From contig JAFCIZ010000006.1 in NCBI GenBank assembly GCA_017871115.1, positions 372,001 through 436,000 on the forward strand: a DNA stretch of 64,000 nt, read 5' to 3'. Numbering within the stretch: position 1 is the first letter of the stretch; the number at the start of each line of letters is the position of its first letter. Of the stretch, positions 1 to 12,989 are shown in pieces. The notes under the pieces are model-generated. The model saw only the letters and a program-made list of their open reading frames with translations, did not search any database and was not told the DNA's origin. The translations under genes were made by a program, and so were the position numbers. The DNA comes from Cunninghamella blakesleeana. Lineage: Eukaryota; Mucoromycota; Mucoromycetes; Mucorales; Cunninghamellaceae.

Positions 1-1749
1 TAGTTTTGACAAAGGCGATTTCTTTTTACTAATTAGCATCCAAGAATCAGGAAATTCTATTTTTTTTTTAAAAAAAATAATTTAAAAATTCATTACACAT
101 ACTTTTTTTACAAAAAAATATAAATAATATAAAGTTTTCTTACTTTTTGTCATTAGTAAAAGTGAATCCCACATTTCGGAATGAGAAGACACGTCTTTAT
201 TCGAGAATACACTAGCATAAAATTCAGGACAAATAATTTCAAGTCGTGATTGAATCATTTCTAAAGAAAATAAATAATAATTTTTGAATTAAATAATATT
301 GATTTCATTTTTCTTTTTCTTTTTTTTTTCCAGCTTTTTCTACTTGTAAGATTACCTGACCAATTAAGTATAAGCATTTTGATTAAATGGTAAACAGCTG
401 TACGAAGGATTGGACTATCATGGCTGACTAATTTCCAAAAAGAAGGTGAATCAAATAATGCATTATAGTCAGTTGCCAATTTCATACGTTCATCTTCAGA
501 AAGTGAATCTATTAATAAATATTTTTAGTGTATTAATATATTATTCATCACATTGTTAGTTAATTATTTTATTTTATTTTTTCTACTCATTACCTATAAG
601 ATAGGTGATAGCATAAATACAGGACGCCATAACTCGAGCATATTTGGCGGTCATGTCTTCTGGAGATACATATCGAGCGTCACCTAAAGAAAGAGTATAC
701 ATATATTTATAATAGCAGATGTAAATTAAGTTAATTTTTTTTAAGAAAATATTATATAATTTTTTTTTATGCATTACTTAAAGTTTCTACAGTTTTATTT
801 AGCAGCATTTCTGTGACATATTCCAAAATATTCTTTTGACAAAATTTAAGTACTTCTTGACGTTTTTCTTCAGAAAAAATTGACTATTAATAATAATAAT
901 AATAATAATAAAATACGGATGATTTAAAAAACAATAAATGTATTTTCAATGTATATATATAAAATCAATGATTAATCTTACTTCAAAAGATAGTTTTGAG
1001 GCTTTTGCTACATCTTTACTTTGATCAAACATAGATATTAACCAAGGGCCAATAAATTCTTTTAAATAAGGGGCTAACTTTTTTTTTGCATGAAGAGCTA
1101 TCTGTTGATGAATGTTGACAGTTGCAAGACGAACACGACGATCCACTTCTAATACAAGCTTATTATATAAAGTAACCTATAGTAAAAAAAAGGTACACGA
1201 GATTAATATTACAATAAACTTTAATAATAATAATAGTAATAAAATATTATATATATTTTACCCAAGTTGGTAAGATAGCACTGATAACATAAAGATGAGA
1301 ATTCAAATAAGAATCTAATTCTTCCAAAGCCTTTAACTTCGTTGTAGTATCACGTTTATTCATCTTTTTTATAACAAGTACTAATTCAGGATCCAAATCA
1401 GAAGTATCGCTTGCATCAGATCCAGGTGTCGCAGGTCTGGAAGAAGTTTGTATAGCAATCGAAGGACTAGCAAATTGAGCAAATCCACCTAAATTTGAAA
1501 ACGATAATGCCGTATTACTACTTTGTCCAGCCAATTCTGCTGCACGACTATTGTATCATAAGAGAAAAAAAAACATAAAATATAAAAAATAAGTCAAACG
1601 TGTTTCACCATTTTTTAACAAATAAAAATAATTTTATTTGTAATAAATGAAGAAATATTATATCCGTATAGTATAAGATTTGTTATTTACCTACTACTAG
1701 CAGCTTTCAAACTTCCTTTAGCTCTAGGTTGTTGCTTTGACTTCCCCAT
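1..1749 (-). CDS. LTN1: Listerin, E3 ubiquitin ligase of ribosome quality control (N-terminal part)
   Basis: Listerin ubiquitinates nascent chains stalled on 60S subunits in the cytosol. Eight exons can be joined on the minus strand: 1691-1749, 1262-1547, 982-1176, 778-883, 594-683, 356-508, 144-260 and 1-56. They give 354 residues in frame. The start MGKSKQQPRAKGSLKAASS followed by SSRAAELAG matches the conserved listerin N-terminus. A further conserved block follows, with KKMNKRDTTTKLKALEELDS and then VDRRVRLATVNIHQQIALHAKKKLAPYLKEF (given here only to mark the HEAT-like start), which is typical of the family. The RING and RWD ends lie outside the window. It diverges from TFIP11 across a spacer of about 285 bases. 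Family members are about 1,500-1,800 residues, so roughly one fifth is visible. All introns have GT-AG ends. The family call is secure; the exact exon edges are my reading. Confidence 0.9.
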
Positions 1750-2034
1750 GGTGTATACTTTTTTTTTCCTGTAGAAAAATAGGAAATGAAAAAGAAAAGA
1801 AAAAAAAAACTGCGGTAATTTAAACTTTTTTTTAGGTTAAAAATTTTGTTTCCATTTTTTTTAAATTTTTTATTCTCCATTCAATTTTTTTTCATTCTCT
1901 CTTTCTTTTTTTTTTTTCTTATTAAATATTATTTATTATTATCTATAGATTTTTTTTATATACCTAAAAATATAAATATAAATATAAATATAAAATATAA
2001 AATATAAATATATATAAAATAATATTAATCTACA
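1750..2034. promoter_or_regulatory. Bidirectional intergenic region between LTN1 and TFIP11
   Basis: This 285-base spacer must hold both promoters. It contains long T tracts, one GC-bearing patch near 1810 (ctgcggtaa), and a run of imperfect AAATAT/AAATATA units from about 1968 to 2022 that leads straight into the TFIP11 start codon. No clear TATA or initiator pattern can be assigned to either side. Confidence 0.45.
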
Positions 2035-4348
2035 ATGGGAAGAAGGAAACAATATATGGATGAAGGAGGAGATTCTTCTGACGATGAAGACGGAAAAATT
2101 AGTTTTGATATCACAGACCAAGATTACGACGATGAAGTGATGGGTTTTGCAGGATTTCAGCAACATAAAAAAAAAAAGCAAAAAAAATTTGCAGAAGATA
2201 TGGGTGATGATGATTCAGAAGAAGAAGAAGATACTAGAATGGGGTTTTCAACAGCAGCAACTATGTTTCAACAAGCAACTAGTTTTTTACCAGCCAAAAA
2301 AGATCCAGCTAAAGAGCGTGTCAAAAAAGATTTACAAGAAAAGAAAATAAATAATGGATCACCAAGACAGCCTCCAAGATCGGCTTCTGCTTCACCTGGA
2401 CCTGGATTTGCTGAATTTACAAAACATACAACTGGTTATGGTTTAAAAATGCTGGAAAAGATGGGCTGGAAAGCTGGGAAAGGGTTAGGTTCAACTGGTG
2501 AAGGTATTATCAATCCTGTTGAAACGAAACAAAGACCTAAAGGTATGGGGATGGGTTTTCGTGGATTCGATGAACGTACTGATCAAGCTAAAATGGAGTC
2601 AAAGTATAAATCAAGTTCTGAAGAAGAAGAAGGTGAAGAAGATGAAGAAATGGAAAAAAAAGGTAAACTACGACAGGCTTGGAAAAAAACACAAGATGAA
2701 GAAGATGAGGAACGCTATGACAACGATATACAAGAACAAGTTCGACATGAAGGACGTTCAAAATATGGGAAAAAACGTAAATCTAAAAAGGTAACCTATC
2801 AAACAGCAAGTGATATATTAGCGGAAGTACAACAATCATTACAAAAGCAACCACAAAAAGTAATTGATATGACAGGTCCAGATATACGTGAAATAGCATT
2901 ATCAGATATAAAACGTACAGATTCACCTACTTTAATGGAAACAACAACTCGATTACCAGAATTAAGGCATAATCTTCGTCTTATTGTTGATTTATCACGT
3001 GGTGAATTAGAAAACTTATCAAGGGAAAAGCAGACAACCGTATATAGATGGAAAGCAATGGAAGAAGAATTAAGTACAATAGAAAAAAGATATCAGGTGG
3101 ATGAAGAAAAATTAAAAAAAATTCAAGAAGCTAAAAATATTGGATTGCAACTTCAAAAAATTGGACGTGATGCATTAGCAAACGGAATGTATGAAAGTGC
3201 GACTATTACAACATTATTTGGTGAACAGTTTGAATTATTAAAAGAAAATTATATGGATCAAGTTATACAATTGGGTTTAGATGCTATGGTAGTTGCTGTT
3301 TGGGCACCTATTATGAAGTACAAATGTGCTTATTGGGATGTATTAGCAAACCCAACTTTAGGTTTAGACGATATTAAAAAATGGAGACCTTTATTGAGAT
3401 GTAACGATGATAATGAAATAAAAAATAAAAAATCAAGACGGAGATTACAACAGCAACAGCAACAAGATTTATTGGCAACTCCATATGAAACAATGATGAA
3501 CACAATTTGGCTTGGTAAAGTGCGAAGTGCAATAAAGTAAGTAGACAGAAATAATCAGACAATGCAAATTAGTAAAATAATAATAATAATAATATTTGTA
3601 ACGATTAATTTATTATTATTATTTAAAATATAGTAATACATGGCAAGTACGTGATCCTGACTCAGTAATATTATTATTAGAAGCTTGGCAAGAAGTATTA
3701 CCTAGATTCATATTTGAAAATATTGTTTATCAGCTTATTTTACCAAAAATTACAAAGGCAGTATCAGATTGGGATCCTCGTAATGATGAACAAATGGTAC
3801 ATACTTGGATCCATCCTTGGTTACCAGTGTTACAGGCTTGGAGATTAGCAGACATATGTACAACTATACGACACAAATTATCTGTCATTTTACGACAATG
3901 GCACCCTTCAGATGAATCGGCGTTAGAAGTTATTGGAAAATGGAAAGGTGTTTGGACATCACAGCAAATGGACAGTTTCCTTCAAAAGAATATTATACCA
4001 AAATTAACAAATGTCCTTCGACATGATTTTATTGTTAATCCTAGAGATCAACAGCTGGAACCTTTAGCCTGGTGTTTGGTTTGGCATGGCCTTATCTCAG
4101 ATAATGTATTTGGGCAATTATTAGAAAACGAATTTTTCCCTCAATGGTTGAATGTGCTTTACAAATGGTTAACTCTAAATCCAAATAATATCAGTTACGA
4201 TGAAGTGAAGGATTGGTATTTATGGTGGAAAGAAGTGTTTAATTCCTTTGGTTTAACGAATGATCCTGTAATATTAAAATGTACCCGTAAAGCTTTAGAT
4301 ATGATGTCCGCTGCATCAAGTGGTGAACCAATTGAAAAACCTCTATAA
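2035..4348 (+). CDS. TFIP11: G-patch splicing factor TFIP11 / Ntr1-like
   Basis: TFIP11/Ntr1 activates the helicase DHX15/Prp43 through its G-patch to take apart the intron-lariat spliceosome in the nucleus. There are two exons, 2035-3536 and 3634-4348, with donor GTAAGT and acceptor TAG, giving 738 residues. The N-terminus is acidic and Ser/Asp-rich. A G-patch lies at about 131-178 (TGYGLKMLEKMGWKAGKGLG). A Glu-rich and basic linker follows, then the GCFC-type helical domain from about 270 to 710, with WDVLANPTL in exon 1 and DSVILLLEAWQEVLP and HPWLPVLQAW in exon 2. Animal homologues carry about 100 more C-terminal residues that I cannot find downstream, so this one resembles the shorter fungal form. 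An AATAAA lies just after the stop. Confidence in the family is high. Confidence 0.93.
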
Positions 4349-6610
4349 ATTATAAATAAAACATTTTTATTTTTACATAAATTCCAATATAGTATTGCTT
4401 CTTTTTTAATAATAATAGTAATCCAATGTTATATTATATATTTAAGTTCATAGTATTTACGTATTATGACCTATAAAATTTTTTAGTATGAATTAATAAT
4501 TTTTACTTATTTTTATCTTTTGCATTTTTATTGACTATAAGACATAAAAATTAAAATATTAATTTCTGAGCCATAAAGTAATTTGATTTATTTATTTATT
4601 TTATTTGATTAAGATATGTTAAACCAAGTTGCAACTCAAAGTTTTTTTTGTATTTTTATCTACCTCTATTATAAATAAATAAATAAATAAATACACAAGC
4701 AAAAAGTATATATATAAAAAATCTGGAACTGTGTTTAAAAACATAAACAAAATTGAGTAAACGTTCTATGCATTTATTCATTTTCTATTTTTTTTAATTC
4801 CCAAAATTGCTCATTAGATGATGATTTGTGTAAAAAAAAAAAAACATCTTTCAAATAATTATTTTTATATATGTTATAGCTTGAGATTCACTTACGATTT
4901 GATTAAAAAATTGAAATACTTTTGTAATCAGTTTTTTATGAATAACGTTGAATATACCATTTATAGTAATTTATGTCAGGTTCATACAGGCCAATTATTA
5001 CAGGCTGTTCTTCAACTTCAAAAACGGCTTTATATTTAATTGTATTGGTAGGTGATGATGTATATTTCAACATTACAAGTTTAAAATAAATAAAATATCA
5101 AAACAAAATTCAATAAAAATTAATATATTTTAGAATTCAAAGGGATAGAGCAAAATATTAGCCATATGGTGGCGACAATCTAGGAAGCGATATAAAAGAG
5201 TGAAAAGGATGCAGATAAAATCATGGAGCAAGTTACATAAAAGAAAATAAAAACAGTTTACAGAAAATTGGAATTAATAAACTACATTTAAATGATTGGA
5301 ATATTAAATTTTAGTTGAAAATCAAATACGAATAAAAGGTGTTCTTGATTGTGAACTATATACTTTGTCAATTATTTAACATAAATCTGTTGTTGATTGA
5401 TTATTTATATATTGTGCATTAGTTTTAAACATAATTATTTGATTTCAAAAATAGAAAAGAATATATTAAACATGATATGTTCTAATCAAGCTAATTTGTC
5501 TAATACTACAGTAGTTTCCATATGTAATATATATATTTTTTAAATAGCATTTCGTAATTCTTCTAAAAAACTAACAAAAAAATGTAGTACTAACGTAAAA
5601 TGCCTTAATACTAGAAATATAATATATAACATGACCCTAGGTTATACTACTATATTCAATACATCTTTTACTCACGTAAAAAAAGAAAAGAGAGAAACAA
5701 ACGATGCCAAGTAATACAGTGTCTGGATACTAAAAATATTACTTAGTACAGAAATGATGTAAGTTTTACGCAACCATTACATAAGTTAAATATTAACCTA
5801 AATAAAGAAAAATAAAAGTATATAAACAGAGATTTTTATTTAAAATGGAATTATTTTATGTTTTAGCAATTCAACAGAAAATAAAGCTTACTATTTTTAT
5901 TTATTTCCCACATCTTCCTTTACAAATATGACAGATGGATTTTTTTTCCAACATTTTTATAAAAAAGGAAGTTAATATCCATTTTGGATTCACTTATTAC
6001 AAGATTATGCTTTTTCTTTTGCATATTATTTCATGTACCTTTAAGTCAGTTAAAATCTCATGTATTTATTATATTTTTTATCCCTTTTTTTTCATTGTCA
6101 CAATTATTATATATTACCAGTAAAGATTGTTTTTATAATATATTATCAAAAAATATCATTGATATAGTATTTTTTAATAAAGGTTATTGATATTATGCGT
6201 CGTATGCTTATTCTGCATCAAGTATTTTTAATTGACAAAAAAAGAAGAAAAAATAGCCGGAGTGCAAAAGAAAAGAAAAAATCCTGTACTAAGTTACACT
6301 TGATTTTTTATTGCTTAAATAAGGAAAATAGAAGAAGTACAAATATGGGAAAAATAAAGAAAAAAATAATTGACTACGATTCATGACCCAATAATCCAGT
6401 GGTTGCGAATACAAACAAAAAAAGTATACAAATAATAATCCAATGAGTGTTACTTCAGTTTATCTTGACGCTTTACAACTAAAATTCAAACTTTCAACTT
6501 CATTGGTAATCGTTTTTTTTTTTTTTTTTTTTTTCATATAAAAAGGACAATGTTTTCTTTCTTTCTTTCTTTTTTTTTATTATTATTTTAAAACAAAACA
6601 AAATAAAAAT
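4349..6610. other. AT-rich intergenic region, possible coding relics
   Basis: About 2.3 kb without a supportable gene. A 73-codon open stretch at 4818-5039 ends in a plausible amphipathic segment (HTGQLLQAVLQLQKRL). Near 5149-5235 another open stretch reads WWRQSRKRYKRVKRM before stops. Both are isolated, lack good starts or splice partners, and match nothing I recognise. A short inverted repeat (aagtaata/tattactt) lies at 5709-5744. An AGCCGGAG octamer is at 6255-6262. A long T run at 6513-6534 precedes the TATA box of the next gene. Confidence 0.4.
6537..6544 (+). promoter_or_regulatory. TATA box of the small secreted protein gene
   Basis: TATAAAAAGG follows a T run of about 20 bases and lies 74 bases before the start codon at 6611. 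The identical ten bases precede the other small secreted protein gene (29000). Confidence 0.6.
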
Positions 6611-6850
6611 ATGATGTTGAAATTACTCTTGTTTATTACATTATTGGTGTACCTTATTAATACCGTTAGTGCTGGTTGTTGTAATATCTTTGATACCAAT
6701 TGCTGTGGAAGATGTACTGCAGGTGAATATGCTGGACAAACTTGCGATACCCATGGTAATGCCCATTCCTTGAAGTGTGGTTATCATTATCCTGATCCTT
6801 TCTGTATGGAATATGAAAAGGGTGGCTGTGATATTGGATGGAAATGCTAA
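6611..6850 (+). CDS. Small secreted cysteine-rich protein
   Basis: This is a 79-residue single-exon protein that I do not recognise. Residues 1-21 form a clear signal peptide (a hydrophobic core ending in TVSA, cleaved before Gly22). The mature part of 58 residues has ten cysteines, including two adjacent pairs (GCCN and NCCGRC), a CGYHYPDPFC segment and a C-terminal GGCDIGWKC, so a compact disulfide-bonded extracellular protein is likely. A TATA box lies 74 bases upstream, and the gene sits alone in gene-poor DNA, as is common for effector-like or defence-type secreted proteins. The second Met is the next codon, so the exact start matters little. Partial, decayed copies seem to lie downstream (see findings). 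Secretion is inferred from sequence; its function is unknown. Confidence 0.75.
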   Translation: MMLKLLLFITLLVYLINTVSAGCCNIFDTNCCGRCTAGEYAGQTCDTHGNAHSLKCGYHYPDPFCMEYEKGGCDIGWKC

Positions 6851-6875
6851 GAATTATAACCTTTATCTTTCTTTT

Positions 6876-6920
6876 GGCTGTCATTATTATGCTGAAGGGT
6901 GTAAAATTGATTGGAAACAT
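6876..6920 (+). pseudogene. Decayed copy of the C-terminal segment of the upstream secreted protein
   Basis: Just after the stop of the 6611 gene, in another frame, the sequence reads GCHYYAEGCKIDWKH. This resembles the gene's own ending (CGYHYP...EKGGCDIGWKC) in order and spacing. It has no start codon and no splice acceptor leading into it, so it looks like a leftover from a local duplication. The similarity is short and the call is tentative. Confidence 0.35.
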
Positions 6921-8483
6921 CAAACTCTTTTATAATTATAATTATAAATATAATTAAAAATATTTTTATTTTTATTTTTACATAAACCAATCAATAAATA
7001 ATATTTTAAATAATTTATAAATTTATGACTGATACTTGATTTTTTAATTTTATCCTGAGATTATTTTGTATGTTCATATCAATACTAAAAAAAGTTAGTT
7101 GTATATATATTTGCATATATAAATAATAGACACCTCATTAGCTATACGCGTAGAGGCAATACTTTGTTTATGCTGCTTTTATATAAATTCATGGTTTTTT
7201 ATATACCATATTATATATTAAATAAATCATATTATATTTTTTCTAGTAAATATTTATACATTCTTTGATATTAAATTTATTATAATGTAACCATGCATTA
7301 TCAGATTTGGGTAACCTTTCCATTTGATGAAGTAATAGCTATCTTTTACCGTAATACATTTATATTCTACTATTTTTTTTCAACTTCACAATCTTCTTCA
7401 GTTTCATATTTCACATTCATTTTAGAATTAACACAGTCTTCAATTATAATGTTATTGCTCTTTATATTATTATATCTTTCAGTACTTGTTAGTGCTTATA
7501 TCATTGATATTGTATTTTATACTTTGTTATAATATTTGAAACGAAAATTTTTCTTTTAGAATAAAAGGTTGTGTAATAATAAGCGATGATCTGTTTTTAT
7601 TCAAGATGGCAGTGGTGAGCTATTATTTTTACTTAATAGTGGTGTTTTTTTTTTATTCAAGACAGTTTTCTTTTTATTCTTTGTTTTATAAATGTTTACT
7701 TTTTAACAATGCAATACATTATCCGATCTTTACATCGATTGGTTACCAAAATTAATCACCTTTTATAGAGATATTTACGAAGAGCTACGGGCTTTATTGG
7801 TATTATAAACTGTCTGTAAGTGAATTTTTATATTACTATTATTATTATTATTTATCCTTACCGCAAGTGCTACTTGAAATATGGTGTGACAAGAAGTAAT
7901 AGGATTCCAGTAGTAAATTATTTATTAATATTATTAAATAAAAGAAAAGATTATCCGACTTTTATTTTTGAAATATATTTTTCAATAATCTAACTGAAAA
8001 AAAAAAATATGTAACGATGTGAAAGATAAGCTAAAAATCATAATATTATAAAAACGTATTTTCTTTTAAAGTTAATATGAAGGAAAATTAGTAAATTATG
8101 CATAAAAATGTTTTTGGTATTACAAGATTATCACTAAACACTTGATTTGGACATGTATTACACCACTTTTATATTTCTTTATAGTAAGATTTATAGTTAG
8201 TATATATGACATTTAGTACATCTGTTACGTATTGTACCTTTTTTTTATTACAACAATGTGTATTATTTAAAGGCGCGTATATATATTTTTATTTATAAGG
8301 CAATTATAATTTGTTTAAAATTTATTTATAAAATAAAAAAATAGTAATTAATATATTAATTCCACAACTATTTAAATAATTATTAGGTATTGGTATATAT
8401 ATATATACTATATAATTGTAAAGTGAGAGAAGATAAAATAAATATAAGTAATGAAATGTAATATAGAATATAAATATATGTAT
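6921..8483. other. AT-rich intergenic region
   Basis: No convincing gene. An open reading frame at 7293-7532 ends with a signal-peptide-like stretch (MLLLFILLYLSVLVSA, from about 7449) and then runs into a stop after 11 residues. It resembles the start of the 6611 gene and may be a second decayed copy. The rest is AT-rich, with TA microsatellites near 8395-8412. Confidence 0.35.
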
Positions 8484-11400
8484 TTATTGTTGTGAAGGGC
8501 GATGTCTACTAATAATACTACTAAGGTTAGAAGCTCTTGAAAGCATACGCTCTTGTTGATATGATGATAAGGATGAAAGACTTGAACTTGATATCATAGA
8601 CATACGCTTTTTATCAGGTGTACGTATGCTCATAGCCATTGATAATCGTTTACTTTGTTCAATTATAGAAGGTCGTGCTGACAATGATGTAGACCGTGTG
8701 CTAGTTAAAGAAATACGTTGTTGAGATAATTTGTTTGTATCATTTCCAAGACTTGTTAAACGTGATAATTTAGTGTTAGTTCCATTTGTACTATTTTTTT
8801 AAAAAAAAGGGAGAAAAAATAAATAAATGAATAATTTTGATTTATTTTTCCTTTTTCTCTTTTTTTCAATTACTCTCTTATATTGAAATGTAATATATAT
8901 TACCTAATAACAGAAGATCCAGTACTTTCTTCTTCCATATTAATACCAAGATCATGAATACGAATACCGTCCATCAATTCTGCCAAATAATCACTAATAG
9001 AAAGTAAGGATTGATCACTTTGTCCAACTAATTTCTCGACTTGAGGTTCAATTAAAGTGGAAGCTACCTGACGAACACGTTGACCAATATCTGCTTCTTC
9101 TCTTTTTAGATCTTCAATGGCATCTTGTAAATTTTCGTGAATTACATGGAATCGTTCTAATTCACGTAAAATCCATTGATGTCTTTCTTGGTCATCATTA
9201 TCATCTTCTGATTTATCCATTAAATGGGGTGGTAAGGCAGAAGAGGAAGATGGTAAAATGGGATTTCCATTTTCGTCCAAAGCTTGTTCTGTAGAAGATG
9301 ATGGTGATGGTGATGATTGTTGTTGTTGGCGATAATCAGATGAGATCAAATCATTATTATCAATAGCAACTGATACTTCATCTACTACTTCCCATACTTT
9401 CACAACTTCTTCTTTGCGATGTTGAATAATCATTTCCACTTCTGTTTTAAAAGCATACACTTGTTGAGCTACTTCAGCAGCTTCATCATAAAGTTCTTGT
9501 AGTAATTTCTTTGCATCAGCTACATCTGCATTGGCTTGTGTTAAACTTGCTTGGACTTCGATTAATTCTTGACGAGATTTACTTATTTGATAGGAGGCTA
9601 ATACTTTAAGGGAATATAAACTGGCATCTAAACGTGCTATTAAACATTTTGTTGATAAAGGTGTATTAAAGGTATCTTTCAAGGAATGAATAATAGATGT
9701 ATATTCTCCATTAGAATTATTGTTGTCATGTTGTTGAAGATGATGGTTAGTAGTCATTCCCATAATTTCACTACTTGATGATGAAAAAGTTGTATCTGAT
9801 TCTTCATCTAATTTATGTAAATCGTGATGATGGTGATGATGATCATTTTTAGTTGTATCTTCTTCTATAGTAGAGACTAAATTAGGATCTTCTTGCCAAT
9901 CTTTTTCTATACGTACTACAGTAGATTCATCAGTTTCCAATCTTTCAAGTAAACCTTGTAATAATAATGGAGGCCTTACGAGACGTAATTCAACTTTGAC
10001 TTGATCTAATTTCTTTTCAACTTCCAAATATTCCTTTTTTAATTCAGCTATATCATTATCTAAAGCAGTTTGACGATCAAATAAGGCCTTTGTACATTGC
10101 ATGACTTGATCTAATTCATTTCTAACAATTTCTTCTGTACGTTCAACATCTTCTATTGTTGTTGCATTATTATTATCATTGTTATTGTTATTTACATTTT
10201 TAAATTGTTCTAACTCTTTTTCTAATGCTAAACATACATCATACATTCGTTTTTTCCCATCCATAATTTCATTAGTTTGTTCAGCGCTATCATCTATATC
10301 CTTTTGAATTTCACATAAATTGGCGCTTAAAATATCAAAAGAAAGCTCCAATTCATTTAAAGTACGAAGGGTATTATTATTGCTATTATTATTATTAGCT
10401 TGATTATTATTTGTTGTAGAGGAATGATATAATGAAGCGGTAGTAAGTTGACGTTGCCAATGAGTTGATGGTTTTGATGGAGTAGACATGCTATTTAAAT
10501 CTGTATTATTATCATTATTATTTGTTTCGTTTTTATTATCATTATTATTTTTTTCTTTAGGTTGTTTTGTAAGTAATTCTTTCACTTGGTCCCATTTTTC
10601 ATTTAAAGTGGAGAGACCATCTGAATCTGGAGGTAAATGAGTTGATATTAATTCTACAACTTGTTCTAAATCACGGTACAATCGTAAACGATCTTCACGA
10701 AGATAAAGAGCTGAATCATTGGTGGGTATAGCTGTTAAGATGGCTAATGATTGTAAAACATTAGTTAAACAGAGTTGTACATCTATGTTATCATTGTTGT
10801 TATCATTATTCTTTTTTTGTTGATCAGTTATTGCTGTTGTCGTATGATGATCACCAGCAATCCGTTGGTAATGTTTTGTTACAATTTTTTGAACTTTTTC
10901 TATTTTATTGATTAATTCATCTTGATCCATTTCTAGTTGACAGAATCGACTATCAATACGTTCAAATACATCAAATAACTTGGTTACTTTTTCTTCTTGC
11001 AAGTATAATAAATCAGTATCTGCTTGATGTAATTGTTCAACTTGTTCCAATTCTTCACGATAATATAACATGACTTTTTCCGCTCTTTTATCAGCTTGAT
11101 CAAACATATCATGAGCTTCACGTAATTTAAATCTTAATTGGACAATTGTTCTTTCCAAGTGTACAACATTTCCACCAACAACATTAGATTCTTGGATTTG
11201 ATGAAAGGTGACAGTAATAAACTCCAATGCTCTTTCGATAGAAACTGCATAAGATGTCTGATAATGAAAGAAGGCTTTCAATATGCTCTCAAAATCAGAA
11301 TCTATTTGATCTAAAATATCACCTTTTTTTTTATTTTCTTTGGTTCTGGTAGCTGCAATTTCTGATATAGATGTTGGTATCATGATGGATGGTTCATATG

Positions 11401-12989
11401 CTTTACTTTGTTGATTATCCATACTATTTATGTAAGGTACAGTGGAACGAGAGGCCGATCTAGTTAATGAATTTCTATAATCACTTGCAGTATCAAATGG
11501 CCTAATATTAGCACCACTAATATAGGATACAGTTGATTTTGTACGAGTTGATGATTTACGATCTTGTTCCAAAGCTATTCAAAAAATAAAATAAAAAATA
11601 ATTAGATCAGAATGAATTAATTAATAGGTTTATATAAAGCCGTTCTTTATTTTATTTTAATTTACCTAACATAGTTTTTTTGACTTCTTCCGATTTGCAT
11701 ACATCCAAAGGAGTTAATTGTTTTTTATTTTTTAAATGTAAATCAGCATTTCCTTCCAATATTAATACTTCCAAAACTTCGGGTACAGCACCAAATTCAG
11801 CAGCAAAATGTAAAGGAGTATTACCAGTAGGGTCGGCAATGTTAACTAAAGCTCCTAAACGAATTAATAAAGAAGCACAAAGAGCCAAATGGGCTTGTAC
11901 AGTTGGAGCAGCCAAAATTGATTTTGTAAGAGGATCTTTTAACACATCGATCATTGAACTTCTAGAAGGATTGCTACTACTATTACCACCGCCATCCGAA
12001 TTATTGGATTTATTGGATACAGCACTTTGAATAGATAATCGATTACCAAATGTAGCTGATGCTGGTGTCGAAGGAAGTTTATTGGTATTATTATTGTTAT
12101 GGCTATTATTATTATTATTATTATTATTGTTATTACTATTATTTTGATCTGAATTTGTATCTTCACTTTCTTCATAATGTGTTGGCATAGTAGGAGGAGC
12201 TGATGAGGAAGATGAATTAGCACGTAATCTGTTTTGTTGTTGACCTTTTGCAGCACTTTTTTGAATTCCCCATGATTTTCCATCCTTTTCAACACCAATC
12301 CTAGCTAAATGATGAAGTGCTGTTCTTCCATAATAAGTTTGAGCATTAATATCTGCACCAGCTTGATATAACATTGTAAGGGTATCTAATGAAGGTAAAG
12401 GTTTTGCACGCATAGCATGATGAATACAAGTTAAACCTGTTTTTGGATCATGATAATTGACTAATAAAGCACCGGTAGAATTATTATTATCATTATTTTT
12501 AATAGGAGGTGACCATAGTAGTAATGTTTGTAAAGACACATAGTCATGTGACTTGATTGCATGTAAAAAGGCTGTTTGTACTATTTGAACGATAGGTGCA
12601 GTGATTGGATTCATTAAATCTATATCTTGTATGGTATCAAATTCTAAATGAGATAAAGATGATTGATACTGAGGTAATGAAGATATAAGTGTTGACAGCT
12701 TTGAATAACTAACAGGATAGCGTGCTATTGGGTTGACTGGTGTATGAAACATCTATTTTAAAATGAATAAAAGTGTAAGTATAATTATTTTTCTTTATAT
12801 TTCTCCAAGTATGTATATTTTACTGTAATATCAGGTCTTTTTCTTCTTAGAGCTTGTTCACAAAGTTGTACTATTTCAGGGTTTTTTTCAGCATATTGAA
12901 TAGAGGACCAACCATGACTATCGGTAATATCTGGTGAAGCGTCATAGCTAAGAAGCATTTGTACAATGGGTAAGTTTCCATCACGGGCT

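Noticed and set aside
4818..5039. A 73-codon frame after TFIP11 as the missing C-terminal part of that protein
   Set aside because: Its sequence does not resemble the extra C-terminal domain of animal TFIP11, and no splice path from the last exon reaches it in frame.
6195..6386. A 63-codon basic frame just upstream of the small secreted protein gene
   Set aside because: Its Lys/Arg richness comes from A-rich tracts; there is no supporting promoter or similarity.
11680..12030. A 116-codon plus-strand frame opposite the ankyrin gene
   Set aside because: It is antisense to a well-supported exon and its composition mirrors the complementary codons.
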